Positions 49,046 through 57,897 are shown, counted from the stretch's first letter. The stretch is 64,000 nucleotides of DNA from Anaerolineales bacterium (GCA_020634885.1 JACKAW010000002.1:552546-616545); one strand, 5' to 3'. Numbers and translations: made by a program. The notes: generated from the letters alone by a model not told the origin.

Positions 49046-50119
49046 ATGAAAAATATCAAACTGTTTTTACTGGCGTTCGCGCTTTTATGGGGCGCCCTGG
49101 CTTGTGCTGATGCAGGGGATGATGAATACTATTATGAAGATGAAGCCCCTGCCGAAGAGACATATTCTGACCCGGAAGAGTCGGTTGCAACCGAAGAAGA
49201 TATGCCTGAAGATGTTGTCTCTGAAGATGTAGTTGAAGGTGCGGTCTGTATTGATGTGACTGGTCAGATCATGCAGACGCTTGAAGATGGCGGCGCGAGC
49301 ACAGAAGAATATGCAGATGAGTCTGTGACGGTGTTTGAAGAAACGCCTCTGGTGACTTATGAAGTGAGCGGCGATCAGATCGCTAACCCCTCATTGGAGG
49401 ATGTGCCCGCTGAATTGGAAGAACAACAGTCTGATGAAGTTACACAAGAGCAGATATGGGAATACTACGCGGCATTGATCCCTGCGGACAGGCGTAACAA
49501 TATCGTTCAGTATTCGATCTTTACGGATGGTGTGGATAACACACTTGCGATGGTCTCGCAGACCACAACAGACCCTTATACTTGGGCATTGCAGGTGGAT
49601 ATTGCGGATACAGCCAATTATTACAGCCTGACCTATACCCTGATTCATGAGTATGGTCACCTGCTTACACTGGGACCCGATCAGGTAACTCCTAGCGAAG
49701 CGGTTTTTAATGACCCTGAAAATGTAGATATTTTGAATGAAGAAGCGAATGCCTGTCCTGATTATTTCCCCGGTGAAGGCTGCTCCATGCCCGATTCGTA
49801 TATCAATGCTTTTTATAACGAGTTCTGGACGGAGATTGCCGACGAGAATATGGAGATCAGTTACGAAGAAGACCCGGATGTAAATCAGGAATTGCTGACT
49901 GCATTTTATGAAAAATATCAGGATCAGTTTGTAACCGAATATGCTGCCACCAACCCTGAGGAAGATATTACCGAATCCTGGACATTCTTTGTTCTAAACG
50001 ATAAACCCGCTGGTGATAGCATTGCCGAGCAGAAAGTGCTCTTCTTCTATAACTACCCTGAGTTGGTTGAACTGCGTTCTGTTATTCTCAGTAATCTTTG
50101 CACGGCGTTCCCGAAATAA
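49046..50119 (+). CDS. Exported HExxH putative zinc metallopeptidase, lipoprotein (paralogue 1)
   Basis: The 357-residue protein has a lipoprotein signal (KNIKLFLLAFALLWGALAC, lipobox LAC). A strongly acidic linker (DDEYYYEDEAPAEETYSDPE) follows, and then a domain with LIHEYGHLLTLGPDQV (His201, Glu202, His205). EEDITESWTFFVL, about 110 residues on, could supply a third zinc ligand (Glu). FPGEGCSMPDSYINAFYNEF is shared with two paralogues downstream. I do not recognise a peptidase family, so activity is inferred from HExxH. GAGAGGAAAAGG before the ATG at 49046 sets the start. Confidence 0.75.
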   Translation: MKNIKLFLLAFALLWGALACADAGDDEYYYEDEAPAEETYSDPEESVATEEDMPEDVVSEDVVEGAVCIDVTGQIMQTLEDGGASTEEYADESVTVFEETPLVTYEVSGDQIANPSLEDVPAELEEQQSDEVTQEQIWEYYAALIPADRRNNIVQYSIFTDGVDNTLAMVSQTTTDPYTWALQVDIADTANYYSLTYTLIHEYGHLLTLGPDQVTPSEAVFNDPENVDILNEEANACPDYFPGEGCSMPDSYINAFYNEFWTEIADENMEISYEEDPDVNQELLTAFYEKYQDQFVTEYAATNPEEDITESWTFFVLNDKPAGDSIAEQKVLFFYNYPELVELRSVILSNLCTAFPK

Positions 50120-50142
50120 GAACATTGCACCGTGAATTTATA

Positions 50143-50173
50143 AAAACGGACGCTGTAAAAGCGTCCGTTTTTT
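50143..50173 (+). terminator. Intrinsic terminator after metallopeptidase paralogue 1
   Basis: AAAACGGACGCT-GTAAA-AGCGTCCGTTTT is followed by TTCGTG. Confidence 0.8.
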
Positions 50174-50176
50174 CGT

Positions 50177-50184
50177 GCTACACT
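50177..50184 (+). promoter_or_regulatory. Extended -10 promoter at the start of the next gene
   Basis: TGCTACACT (50176-50184) resembles an extended -10 box and lies six bases before the ATG at 50191, just after a terminator. The transcript would be leaderless. Confidence 0.4.
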
Positions 50185-50190
50185 TACGGC

Positions 50191-51204
50191 ATGGAAATTT
50201 GTTACCTGATTGCCTTTCCTGATACTGAAACAAAAACTGCGCCGGTCAAAGAATCGATCAAGGGCTTGAAAGATGCACCGTACTTTCAGCCGGTGGATAT
50301 TGATGTGATTAGCCTTGGCGACGAAACGATCTTGATCGAAGGACATGCGGTTGCGGTGGTGCGGCATCAATACGATGAACGCGTGCAAATGGTTGAGGCT
50401 CGTTTTGAGTTGAAGGATGCATTTGATACATCGGCGCTGCAGGAACGGGCAAAGATCGAACAGGCGCTGCAAAGCAAGTTTATTCCTGTGGCATATCGTC
50501 AGAGCGGGCTTTTTGAAGATTACCCCATTTTGTTGGTGGACGAAGTTAAACAGTCACCTGATAAATGGGTCGATAAACATGCGCTTGTCATATCACGGTT
50601 TATCCGTTCACAGCGCGATTCTTTCGATAAGAATGAGGTCGGAGAAATTCTGGTTTCTCGCACGCGCTATTCTGCTTCTGAATTAACGTTGGTCGATTGG
50701 GAAGGCGCGGTCATCATTGCCCCCAATGGCGATTATGATTCAGATATTGTTTTGCTCAAGATCGGCAATTATCAATTGCTGCGTTACCGTATGTTGGATC
50801 ATGCAATCGAAGAATTGCTGGATAAGATCAACGAATCGTTCTTCGAGAACAAGCGGCGTCCGCGTGCCACGCGCGGGGTTATTCGAAAAGTGGCAGAGCA
50901 TAAACTCGAAGTGATGTTGGATTTTGAACGCACAGAGCAAACCCTGCTGCTTATTGGGGATTGGTACACGGCAAAACTCTATGAGGCGATCCAGTCTGAA
51001 CTTTACTTGAAGGCTTGGAAGGAAAGTGTCCGTACAAAGTTGGATAATGTGGAAAGCATTGTGCAGACGATCAAGGATAACCTTTCCATCTCATGGGAGA
51101 ATTTAATGGATCAAATTCAACTTTTTCTGTGGATGATTATGCTGTTGGGTTACCTTTACCTGTACTTTCTTGATGCCGGGTGGATCACCCTGCCAGTCAA
51201 ATAA
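50191..51204 (+). CDS. Hypothetical protein with C-terminal membrane helix
   Basis: I do not recognise the family. The 337-residue protein has a soluble N-terminal part (MEICYLIAFPDTETKTAPVK...), a central charged helical region (HAIEELLDKINESFFENKRR, then a basic patch) and one helix near the C-terminus (FLWMIMLLGYLYLYFLDAGW). The overall layout, a helical bundle followed by a tail anchor, recalls RMD1/DUF155 proteins, but the sequence match is not convincing. It lies between two HExxH paralogues and so may take part in the same process. The start at 50191 follows a terminator directly. An upstream in-frame ATG would overlap it. Confidence 0.65.
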   Translation: MEICYLIAFPDTETKTAPVKESIKGLKDAPYFQPVDIDVISLGDETILIEGHAVAVVRHQYDERVQMVEARFELKDAFDTSALQERAKIEQALQSKFIPVAYRQSGLFEDYPILLVDEVKQSPDKWVDKHALVISRFIRSQRDSFDKNEVGEILVSRTRYSASELTLVDWEGAVIIAPNGDYDSDIVLLKIGNYQLLRYRMLDHAIEELLDKINESFFENKRRPRATRGVIRKVAEHKLEVMLDFERTEQTLLLIGDWYTAKLYEAIQSELYLKAWKESVRTKLDNVESIVQTIKDNLSISWENLMDQIQLFLWMIMLLGYLYLYFLDAGWITLPVK

Positions 51205-51212
51205 TATTGCCT

Positions 51213-52196
51213 ATGAATCGGAAAACAGGTTTTGTGGTTGTGTTGGCGATCATTGCCCTGGGTTTTATTGTTGGAGTCTATGCCGGTGTAAGCTCTGTTC
51301 CAGGCGCTGATTCTTTTTATGCTGCCTGCCCGGTCTTTCTCGAACAGATCATTCAAAGCGCCGCGGGTGATGTATATAATTATGAGGCGGAAACAGATTT
51401 TGAGGAACCGAAGTCTTACTACATTGTTTCTTACTCTGTAAAAGGGGATTCCATATTTTCGCCCGTGTTGAACGATGTGCCAACATACCTACTGGACGAG
51501 CAGGAAAATATTGCTTTGCAACGGTCTGTCTGGGATGTGTACACGAATCTTATCCCTGCTGAAGACCGGCAAATGGTGACCAGATTTCAGGTATTCAGTG
51601 ATGGATACTCCAACACCCTTGCTGCGGTCTCTCCATCGTACGAAGACCCATCTCTGTGGTATTTGGAGGTGGATATTGCCGACCTGGATGATCAAGAGGC
51701 TTTGCTCTTCACCCTTATTCACGAATACGCACATTTGCTAACGCTGAATGAAGCTCAGATCGTGCCGGATATTGAGCTTGCTTTGGATTATGACCTCGAC
51801 CTGCTAACCGAAAAAGCGGCTGCCTGCGAAACCTATTTTACAGGGTTGGGGTGCAGCCAGCCCAATTCATATATTCAGGCATTTTACAACCGTTTTTGGA
51901 CTGATATTAATGACGAATGGGGACAGGCAGACAGACTTCAATATGATGGAGACGAAATCGCCTATTACAATGCTCTCTACTCTTTTTATAAACAACACCA
52001 AAATCAATTTGTTGATGATTACGCCGTGACACATCCCACTGAAGATATTGCCGAATCATTTGCCTATTTTGTGTTCAGCCCTACTCCGCATGGAGATACA
52101 GTTCGAGACCAAAAACTGCGCTTTTTTTACGAATACCCTGAGTTGATCCAACTTCGTGAGCACATTCTAAAAGCCACCTGTTCCATGACAGAATAA
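51213..52196 (+). CDS. Membrane-anchored HExxH putative zinc metallopeptidase (paralogue 2)
   Basis: The 327-residue protein has an uncleaved or Sec-type hydrophobic N-terminus (GFVVVLAIIALGFIVGVYAG) in place of the lipobox of its two paralogues. LIHEYAHLLTLNEAQI carries His170, Glu171 and His174. Conserved downstream blocks are GCSQPNSYIQAFYNRFWTDI and HPTEDIAESFAYFVF, the latter a plausible third-ligand Glu segment. It starts nine bases after the hypothetical gene, without a strong ribosome site, so it may be translated by coupling. Confidence 0.72.
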   Translation: MNRKTGFVVVLAIIALGFIVGVYAGVSSVPGADSFYAACPVFLEQIIQSAAGDVYNYEAETDFEEPKSYYIVSYSVKGDSIFSPVLNDVPTYLLDEQENIALQRSVWDVYTNLIPAEDRQMVTRFQVFSDGYSNTLAAVSPSYEDPSLWYLEVDIADLDDQEALLFTLIHEYAHLLTLNEAQIVPDIELALDYDLDLLTEKAAACETYFTGLGCSQPNSYIQAFYNRFWTDINDEWGQADRLQYDGDEIAYYNALYSFYKQHQNQFVDDYAVTHPTEDIAESFAYFVFSPTPHGDTVRDQKLRFFYEYPELIQLREHILKATCSMTE

Positions 52197-52260
52197 GAAC
52201 GAGCATGATTGCTCAAAACCACCTTATGGTATCCTTGAAAAAAAATCACAGGGATATCTT

Positions 52261-53316
52261 ATGTCGCGTTTAAAATTACTTTCTACCGCCTTTGCGCTTC
52301 TTCTATCCACGCTTGCATGTGCCACTGTTCTGGGAGAAGAATCTTATGGGAACAGACCCGCTTTTGCTGAGGTGTCACCCAATGATGAACAGCCTGTTGA
52401 TCTCCAACCAATTGATGAACCTGTTGAAATCGCGTCTTGTCCAGTCATCACAGATCAAATAGTCAATGCCAATACAGACCTCGACCTTTCAAATGACCTG
52501 GCAAAAGATTTTAACAACGCGGAAGATGATGCAGAAGTTACGTATCTTGTTACGTACACCATCGATGGGGATGAGATCAGAGACCCGTATTTTGAGAACG
52601 TCTCCGCCTCATTGCAGGATGAGCAGAATGATCTCGCCGCCCATCAGGCTCTTTGGGATTACTATGCAGCCTTGATCCCGGGCAAATATCGCGACATGTT
52701 AAGCGAATTTGCGATCATGACCGATGGGGAGGATAACATTCTCGCCGCCGTCTGGCAGACTTCCAATGATCCCTACCACTGGGGCATGGAAGTGGATATC
52801 GCTGACACAAGCGACTATTACTATTTTTCCTTCACTCTGATCCATGAATTTGCCCACCTGCTCACACTGGGACCGAATCAGGTACCGCCCGATGTGGATG
52901 TTTTCGATAACCCTGATGACTATGATCTTTACGATCAAGCCATTGCCGCCTGCCCAAACTATTTCCCCGGTGAAGGCTGCTCAAATTCTGATTCGTACAT
53001 CAATGCCTTTTATAACCAATTCTGGGTAGATATTTACGACGAGTGGGATGAGATCAATTATATTGAAGATGACGACGAATACTATGATGCCCTGGATGCT
53101 TTCTATTACAAATATGAAGACCGTTTTCTTACTGATTATTCAGCAACCCACCCCGCTGAAGATATAGCTGAAGCTTTTGGTTTCTTTATTTTTGCGGGGC
53201 AGCCCGATGGCAGCACCATTGCTGAACAGAAAATACTTTTCTTTTATCAGTACCCTGAATTGGTGCAGTTACGGCAGGAAATTTTATCCAACGTTTGTAT
53301 AAACTTCCCTGAATAA
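52261..53316 (+). CDS. Exported HExxH putative zinc metallopeptidase, lipoprotein (paralogue 3)
   Basis: The 351-residue protein has a lipoprotein signal (RLKLLSTAFALLLSTLAC, lipobox LAC) and LIHEFAHLLTLGPNQV with His195, Glu196 and His199. It shares with paralogue 1 the blocks LGPxQV, ACPNYFPGEGC, DSYINAFYNxFW and IAEQKxLFFYxYPELVxLR, so the two are closer to each other than to paralogue 2. HPAEDIAEAFGFFIF holds the likely third ligand. The dual-specificity phosphatase gene starts one base after its stop. Confidence 0.75.
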   Translation: MSRLKLLSTAFALLLSTLACATVLGEESYGNRPAFAEVSPNDEQPVDLQPIDEPVEIASCPVITDQIVNANTDLDLSNDLAKDFNNAEDDAEVTYLVTYTIDGDEIRDPYFENVSASLQDEQNDLAAHQALWDYYAALIPGKYRDMLSEFAIMTDGEDNILAAVWQTSNDPYHWGMEVDIADTSDYYYFSFTLIHEFAHLLTLGPNQVPPDVDVFDNPDDYDLYDQAIAACPNYFPGEGCSNSDSYINAFYNQFWVDIYDEWDEINYIEDDDEYYDALDAFYYKYEDRFLTDYSATHPAEDIAEAFGFFIFAGQPDGSTIAEQKILFFYQYPELVQLRQEILSNVCINFPE

Positions 53317-53317
53317 T

Positions 53318-53878
53318 ATGAAAAAACTTCCGATTGTAGAATCTTATTGGGTAGAGGAAGGAAAATTCCTGGCGGGTGAATACCCCGGCAGCTATACCCC
53401 GCTTGAGATGCAAAGACGCATGGACGCCTTCCTTGAAAGCGGAATTCGTACCTTTATTGACCTGACCCAGCCGCACGAACTTTTGCCGTATGAGCCTGTT
53501 TTGAAGGAACAAGCTCGGATTTATGATCTTATGGCTGTCTATCATCGCTTTGCCATTCAAGACCATGGCATCCCATCTATTCCAACCATGCGGTTGATAC
53601 TGGATGCAATTGATTCAGCGCTGCAAAGTGAAAGCCCGGTCTACGTCCACTGTTGGGGCGGGGTGGGGCGGACGGGGACGGTGGTGGGGTGTTACCTTAT
53701 TCGCCACGGCATGTCTACAGAGGAGGCGCTCAAACGGGTGGATATGCTGTATAAGACCCGTCCGGGGCGTTATTTTACGCAATCGCCGGAAACTCAGCAG
53801 CAGATCGAATTTGTGCGGGCGTGGCGTGAAGCGCCGGTTTCTGGGCACAGATCCAAGCAGCGATTTTGTGAGGGGTAG
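53318..53878 (+). CDS. Dual-specificity-type protein phosphatase
   Basis: The 186-residue cytoplasmic protein contains the tyrosine-phosphatase signature HCWGGVGRTGT (Cys112, Arg118). The upstream general acid may be the Asp in AIQDHGIPSI. It resembles the small PTP/DSP group, also found near kinases and in tRNA or lipid phosphate removal. It could counteract the Ser/Thr kinase encoded at 23.9 kb, but nothing in the sequence proves that. It is coupled by one base to the preceding metallopeptidase gene. Confidence 0.85.
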   Translation: MKKLPIVESYWVEEGKFLAGEYPGSYTPLEMQRRMDAFLESGIRTFIDLTQPHELLPYEPVLKEQARIYDLMAVYHRFAIQDHGIPSIPTMRLILDAIDSALQSESPVYVHCWGGVGRTGTVVGCYLIRHGMSTEEALKRVDMLYKTRPGRYFTQSPETQQQIEFVRAWREAPVSGHRSKQRFCEG

Positions 53879-53975
53879 TTTCAGACCAAATGGTTAGAAT
53901 CAGCTTGAATGTTGGGATGAGGCGCAGCGTCTTAGGTAAGAAATTAAGGCATAAAGATAGTCGGTGAATTGGCAG

Positions 53976-53981
53976 TATAAT
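53976..53981 (+). promoter_or_regulatory. -10 box upstream of lepB
   Basis: TATAAT at 53976-53981 lies 23 bases before the lepB start. The -35 region is weak. GGAGG precedes the start. Confidence 0.45.
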
Positions 53982-54004
53982 TTTCCAAGGTATTTGGAGG
54001 CATT

Positions 54005-54592
54005 TTGGATCAACTTGAATTGAACCCGTTGGCAGAGGATTCTCAACCAGCGGGAGAGGCGCAAAGTTTACGCCGTTTCTTTTTGGATATTGTTGAAACG
54101 CTGGTTTTGGCGGTAATTCTTTTTGTGGGCATTAACGCAGTGTCGGCGCGTGTACGGGTGGATGGATTTAGTATGCGCCCCACGTTGGAAGATAGTGAAT
54201 TCGTGCTGGTGAGCAAGCTGAGTTATATGTTTGGCGATTTTCAACGCGGCGATATTATTGTGTTTCACTTTCCACTCGACCCGGGTGAGGAACTGGTGAA
54301 GCGTATTATTGGTTTGCCCGGCGATAATGTGGTGGTACAGGATCAAAAGGTGTACGTGAATGGACAGTTGTTGAACGAGCCTTACATTTATCAATTGCCT
54401 TTATATAATGGCAGTTGGACTGTGCCTGAAGGGTATCTCTTTGTACTTGGCGATAACCGTAATAACTCTAACGATTCCAAAGACTGGGGTATGTTGCCTC
54501 AGGTGAATGTGGTGGGCAAGGCAGTTTTGATCTATTGGCCGCCGCCTTTGTGGGCTGTGCTTGATCATCCTGAGGTATCTATTTCGCAATAG
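54005..54592 (+). CDS. lepB: Signal peptidase I
   Basis: This membrane-bound peptidase removes signal peptides of exported proteins. The 195-residue chain has one N-terminal membrane helix (LVLAVILFVGINAVSARV), Ser56 in VDGFSMRPTL and Lys99 in EELVKRIIGLPGD, the Ser/Lys dyad. GDNRNNSNDSKDWGMLP is the conserved box E. It is a conventional S26A enzyme, unlike the S26B one at 40.5 kb. The start codon appears to be TTG, with GGAGG four or five bases upstream. Confidence 0.95.
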   Translation: MDQLELNPLAEDSQPAGEAQSLRRFFLDIVETLVLAVILFVGINAVSARVRVDGFSMRPTLEDSEFVLVSKLSYMFGDFQRGDIIVFHFPLDPGEELVKRIIGLPGDNVVVQDQKVYVNGQLLNEPYIYQLPLYNGSWTVPEGYLFVLGDNRNNSNDSKDWGMLPQVNVVGKAVLIYWPPPLWAVLDHPEVSISQ

Positions 54593-54598
54593 GCAGCT

Positions 54599-54889
54599 AT
54601 GGCAGATTTCAAAGAAGAATATGTTCCTTGTGTAGAGTGCCATGCAGGCGTATTACTGCCTCGGCGTGTTACGTACCTTACCTGGCTGGGTACTGAGTTG
54701 ATTACTGTGCCGCAATTCCCTGCCTGGGTGTGTGATGTGTGCGGGCGGCGCGAGTATGATGAAAGGGCGGTTCAGTGGTTGAATATTTTGTTGGATCCGA
54801 ACGCGGGCAAACCTTCATCCTCCCGCCGTAATGCAGCGCCTCAACCCCGTCAACGAGGCAGACATCAGCCTCCCATGCCTGAGTCTTAA
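54599..54889 (+). CDS. YgiT-type zinc-finger protein
   Basis: The 96-residue protein has CVEC and CDVCG pairs 40 residues apart, with GVLLPRRVTYLTWLG and PAWVCDVCGRREYDERAV between and after. This is the YgiT/MqsA N-terminal zinc domain. It lacks a DNA-binding HTH domain and has a basic Pro-rich tail. It begins six bases after lepB. No MqsR-like toxin gene is seen. Confidence 0.8.
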   Translation: MADFKEEYVPCVECHAGVLLPRRVTYLTWLGTELITVPQFPAWVCDVCGRREYDERAVQWLNILLDPNAGKPSSSRRNAAPQPRQRGRHQPPMPES

Positions 54890-54903
54890 ATTGGAGTTTT
54901 ATC

Positions 54904-55452
54904 ATGTCTCTTGAAGCTTCTTCCCGTACCTATCGTTTTATCCTCGCAGATGTTCTCACAGCAGGTTACCGAATGGCAGGTAAAGTTTCGGTCACAACGC
55001 ATGGCGCGATGGGCTTTTTGAACGATCCCACAAAATCGATCCTTGATATTCATGATGCGCGTATGGCGCGCTTGCATATGCCGACCAAGTTGGTGGATCA
55101 TTTTGAATTGGTGCGCTCGTTGAAATCTCATGTTCATGCTGTATGTCTATCACGCCGCGAGGATTTGGGTCCGCAGGCGATCGTGCGCGGGGGGTATTCA
55201 AACGTGGTGGAATATCAGATACGCCTTTCAACGCCTGTTTTTGAAGTGGAAGGTATTATGGAGTTACCTGGTCGTTTTGACTTTGCAGGGATGGTTACTG
55301 AAGGGACGCGCGAGTTCCTGCCAATGTTTAATGCAACCCTGACGGCGATTCTCATTCCAACCCTGCGGGTGCAAAGTGCGGGGATCTTGGTTAACCGCAG
55401 GATGATCGATATGATCGCCTTGCTTAATCAGCGGGTGAAGCCCGAAAATTAG
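54904..55452 (+). CDS. Hypothetical protein, 182 residues
   Basis: I do not recognise the family. The protein is soluble, with a repeated beta-alpha pattern: FILADVLTAGYRMAGKVSVT, VHAVCLSRREDLG and VEGIMELPGRFDFAG. A short motif, THGAMGFLNDPTKSILDIHD, suggests a small ligand- or nucleic-acid-binding fold. It follows the YgiT-type gene by 14 bases and ends before the tRNA-Glu promoter, so these two and lepB may form an operon. Confidence 0.7.
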   Translation: MSLEASSRTYRFILADVLTAGYRMAGKVSVTTHGAMGFLNDPTKSILDIHDARMARLHMPTKLVDHFELVRSLKSHVHAVCLSRREDLGPQAIVRGGYSNVVEYQIRLSTPVFEVEGIMELPGRFDFAGMVTEGTREFLPMFNATLTAILIPTLRVQSAGILVNRRMIDMIALLNQRVKPEN

Positions 55453-55465
55453 CCCTTCATTTTTC

Positions 55466-55494
55466 TTGACGCATTGCGCAGTGGATGATAAAAT
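55466..55494 (+). promoter_or_regulatory. Promoter of tRNA-Glu
   Basis: TTGACG (55466-55471) and TAAAAT (55489-55494) are separated by exactly 17 bases. The tRNA starts 19 bases after the -10 box. Confidence 0.75.
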
Positions 55495-55512
55495 CTCGCC
55501 CGCTTAAGAAAT

Positions 55513-55585
55513 GCCCCCATCGTCTAGTGGACTAGGACGCAGCCCTTTCAAGGCTACGACCGGGGTTCGAATCCCCGTGGGGGCA
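55513..55585 (+). tRNA. tRNA-Glu (UUC anticodon)
   Basis: The acceptor stem GCCCCCA/UGGGGGC with discriminator A, the anticodon loop CUUUCAA, and the T arm CGGGG-UUCGAAU-CCCCG give a normal cloverleaf closely resembling bacterial tRNA-Glu. CCA is not encoded. An intrinsic terminator follows at 55598. Confidence 0.95.
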
Positions 55586-55597
55586 CAATTTAGCAGC

Positions 55598-55622
55598 AAC
55601 CGCCTGAAAAGGCGGTTTTTGT
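55598..55622 (+). terminator. Terminator of tRNA-Glu
   Basis: AACCGCC-TGAAAA-GGCGGTTTTTG, 12 bases after the tRNA. Confidence 0.82.
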
Positions 55623-55659
55623 TTTAACTCTTTGGTATAATCTCGCCAGTTCGATAAAA

Positions 55660-55893
55660 AGACAAGCGCAAAGATAAGTAATTCAGTAACGGTTCAGAGA
55701 GTCGCCGGTGAGTGCGAGGCGACCCGCCAGAGGATGAAATCCACTTTGCCCAGTCGTTCTCGGAGAGACGCAAGTCATAAGAGAATCGGGAGCGCCCGTT
55801 AACGCGCATCCAAGGTCACGCCTAGGCGTGGCGAAAGCAGGTGGCACCACGAGACGCCCCTCGTCCTGCAAACGGAACGGGGCGTATTTTATT
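55660..55893 (+). promoter_or_regulatory. T-box riboswitch upstream of serS
   Basis: A long structured leader contains the diagnostic T-box sequence AGGTGGCACCACG (from 55839) followed by a terminator, ACGCCCC ... GGGGCGT with ATTTTATTT (55854-55893). A likely specifier is UCC in GAAAUCCACU on the 3' side of stem I, a Ser codon consistent with serS. Uncharged tRNA-Ser would bind the T-box bulge, form the antiterminator and allow serS expression. A TATAAT at 55636-55641 is the probable -10 box. Confidence 0.9.
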
Positions 55894-56008
55894 TAATGCC
55901 TTTCACCGTAAGGGCGACCCGTCATGGTCAAACCAGTTGACTTGCTTTTGCCGGAAGGGTCGCCCCTACAATAGAGGGCAATTACATAATGCACGTGGAG
56001 GTGCAAAC

Positions 56009-57280
56009 ATGCTCGACATCAATTTACTTCGTGAAAATCCCGATATTGTTCGCAAGGCATTGCAGGATAGGCAGAGCGACCCCGCCCCTGTGGATGCGAT
56101 CTTGCAGTTGGACGAGAAGCGCCGCACTCTGCTCAATGAAGTGGAGCAGCTTAAGGCGGAGCGGAACGTCGTCAGCAAAGAGATCGGCAAAATGAAAGAT
56201 GCAACAGAACGACAGTCCAAGATCGAGGCGATGCGCGTGGTGGGCGATAAGATCGCAGAGTTGGATAAGGCTGTGGCAGAAGTTGAATCCGAATTTAATT
56301 ATCTTCTTTCCACCCTGCCAAATATTCCTGATGCCCGCACGCCGTACGGCAAGGATGACAGCGAGAATATCGTTATCAAGACAGTGGGGGAGCCGCGCAA
56401 GTTTGACTTCACTCCGCTTCCACACTGGGACCTCGGACCTGCGCTCGGCATCATTGATTTTGAGCGCGGCACCAAACTGACCGGCTCGCGGTTTTACGTG
56501 CTGCAAAAAGCAGGCGCTCGTTTGCAGCGTGCCCTGATCGCGTGGATGCTCGACTTGCACATCCGCCAGGGATATCAGGAAGAATATTTGCCTTTCATGG
56601 TCAAGACCGCCACGGTCTATGGCGCGGGTCAACTGCCCAAGTTTGCCGATAATCTCTACAAAGACCACGAAGAAGATTTGTATTTTGTGCCTACGGCCGA
56701 AATTCCGCTCACCGGTTTGCACATGGACGAGATCATGGAAGAGAACTTCCTGCCGCGCCAATACACGGCGTACACGCCTTGCTTCCGCCGCGAGAAAATG
56801 AGCGCCGGGCGCGATGTGCGCGGCATCAAACGCGGACATCAGTTCGACAAGGTTGAGATGTACATCTACTGCAAGCCGGAAGAATCCGAGGCGATGCACC
56901 AGAAGATGTTGAAAGATGCCGAAGAGACTTGTGCGCAGTTGGGCATTCCCTACCGCGTGAAGCAGCTTTGTACCGGCGACATTGGCTTTGGCGCCACCAT
57001 GACCTACGACCTCGAATTGTGGGCGCCCGGTTGTAATGAATGGCTGGAAGTTTCATCGGTCTCGAATGACACTGACTTCCAAGCCCGCCGCGCCAATATT
57101 AAGTATCGCCCAGCCGATGGCGGCAAGGTCAAATTCCCACATACGCTCAACGGCTCCGGCTTGGGTCTGCCGCGTGCGCTGATCGCCGTGATGGAGAATT
57201 ATCAGCAAGCCGATGGCTCCATTGTGGTGCCCGAAGTGCTCCGTCCGTGGATGGGCGGTATTGACGTCATCCAACCGTGA
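56009..57280 (+). CDS. serS: Seryl-tRNA synthetase
   Basis: This class II synthetase charges tRNA-Ser. The 423-residue chain has the N-terminal helical hairpin (MLDINLLRENPDIVRKALQD, then a charged coiled coil to about 105). The catalytic domain contains motif 2 (CFRREKMSAGRDVRGIKRGH) and motif 3 (NGSGLGLPRALIAVMENYQQ). The ATG at 56009 with GGAGGTG upstream sets the start. The frame extends further upstream, but that stretch is the T-box leader. Confidence 0.97.
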   Translation: MLDINLLRENPDIVRKALQDRQSDPAPVDAILQLDEKRRTLLNEVEQLKAERNVVSKEIGKMKDATERQSKIEAMRVVGDKIAELDKAVAEVESEFNYLLSTLPNIPDARTPYGKDDSENIVIKTVGEPRKFDFTPLPHWDLGPALGIIDFERGTKLTGSRFYVLQKAGARLQRALIAWMLDLHIRQGYQEEYLPFMVKTATVYGAGQLPKFADNLYKDHEEDLYFVPTAEIPLTGLHMDEIMEENFLPRQYTAYTPCFRREKMSAGRDVRGIKRGHQFDKVEMYIYCKPEESEAMHQKMLKDAEETCAQLGIPYRVKQLCTGDIGFGATMTYDLELWAPGCNEWLEVSSVSNDTDFQARRANIKYRPADGGKVKFPHTLNGSGLGLPRALIAVMENYQQADGSIVVPEVLRPWMGGIDVIQP

Positions 57281-57369
57281 CGTTGAAAACGAAGTCGGGT
57301 TAATATTCGTACATAAGGCATCGGGAGACAATCGGTTTCCGATGCCTTTTTATATCAAAGGAGAAAATC

Positions 57370-57897
57370 ATGGATGTCGAGTCGCTGGAGTTATTTCTGA
57401 CAACATTTTTTGAAGTGATCACCCTCTTTGTTTTGATCTTTGGCTTGATCGGGCTGTTGATTCCTGTTTTCCCTGGCTTGGTGGTGATGTGGGTTGCCAT
57501 TTTGGTCTATGCCATTGTACAGACCGGTCTTGGTAATATGACCTGGGTTAGCTGGTTGTTATTTGCGCTCATCACGCTATTAATGATCGGCGGGAATATT
57601 TCAGATAACATCATAATTGCAAAACATGTCCGCGATAAGAATGTGCCGTGGAGTTCCATTCTTTGGTCGTTTGCGGCGGGTATTTTGGTCAGTCTGTTCT
57701 TTACGCCTATCTTGGGAATTCTTGCTTCGCCGCTGGCGTTGTACCTTGCCGAATGGCGCAGGCTGCAAGATAAAACACTCGCCCTTGCAAACACCAAGGC
57801 ATGGATGACCGGTTGGGGCTGGTCCGTCGCTGCGCGGATGGGCGTCGGCATGGTGATGATTATTTTTTGGGGGTTGTGGGCGTGGGTGGTAACATAA
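57370..57897 (+). CDS. DUF456 family membrane protein
   Basis: The 175-residue protein has four or five hydrophobic helices, with the DUF456 marks LIGLLIPVFPGLVVMWVAIL and a glycine-rich central helix. Family members are small membrane proteins of unknown function. AAAGGAG precedes the ATG. A small membrane protein is encoded 16 bases downstream, probably in the same operon. Confidence 0.82.
   Translation: MDVESLELFLTTFFEVITLFVLIFGLIGLLIPVFPGLVVMWVAILVYAIVQTGLGNMTWVSWLLFALITLLMIGGNISDNIIIAKHVRDKNVPWSSILWSFAAGILVSLFFTPILGILASPLALYLAEWRRLQDKTLALANTKAWMTGWGWSVAARMGVGMVMIIFWGLWAWVVT

Noticed and set aside
55841..56008. N-terminal extension of SerRS by 56 residues
   Set aside because: This stretch is the T-box terminator and leader. 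The family N-terminus starts at 56009, which has GGAGGTG upstream.
56024..56899. Minus-strand frame of 291 residues opposite serS
   Set aside because: Fully inside serS and without any family pattern.
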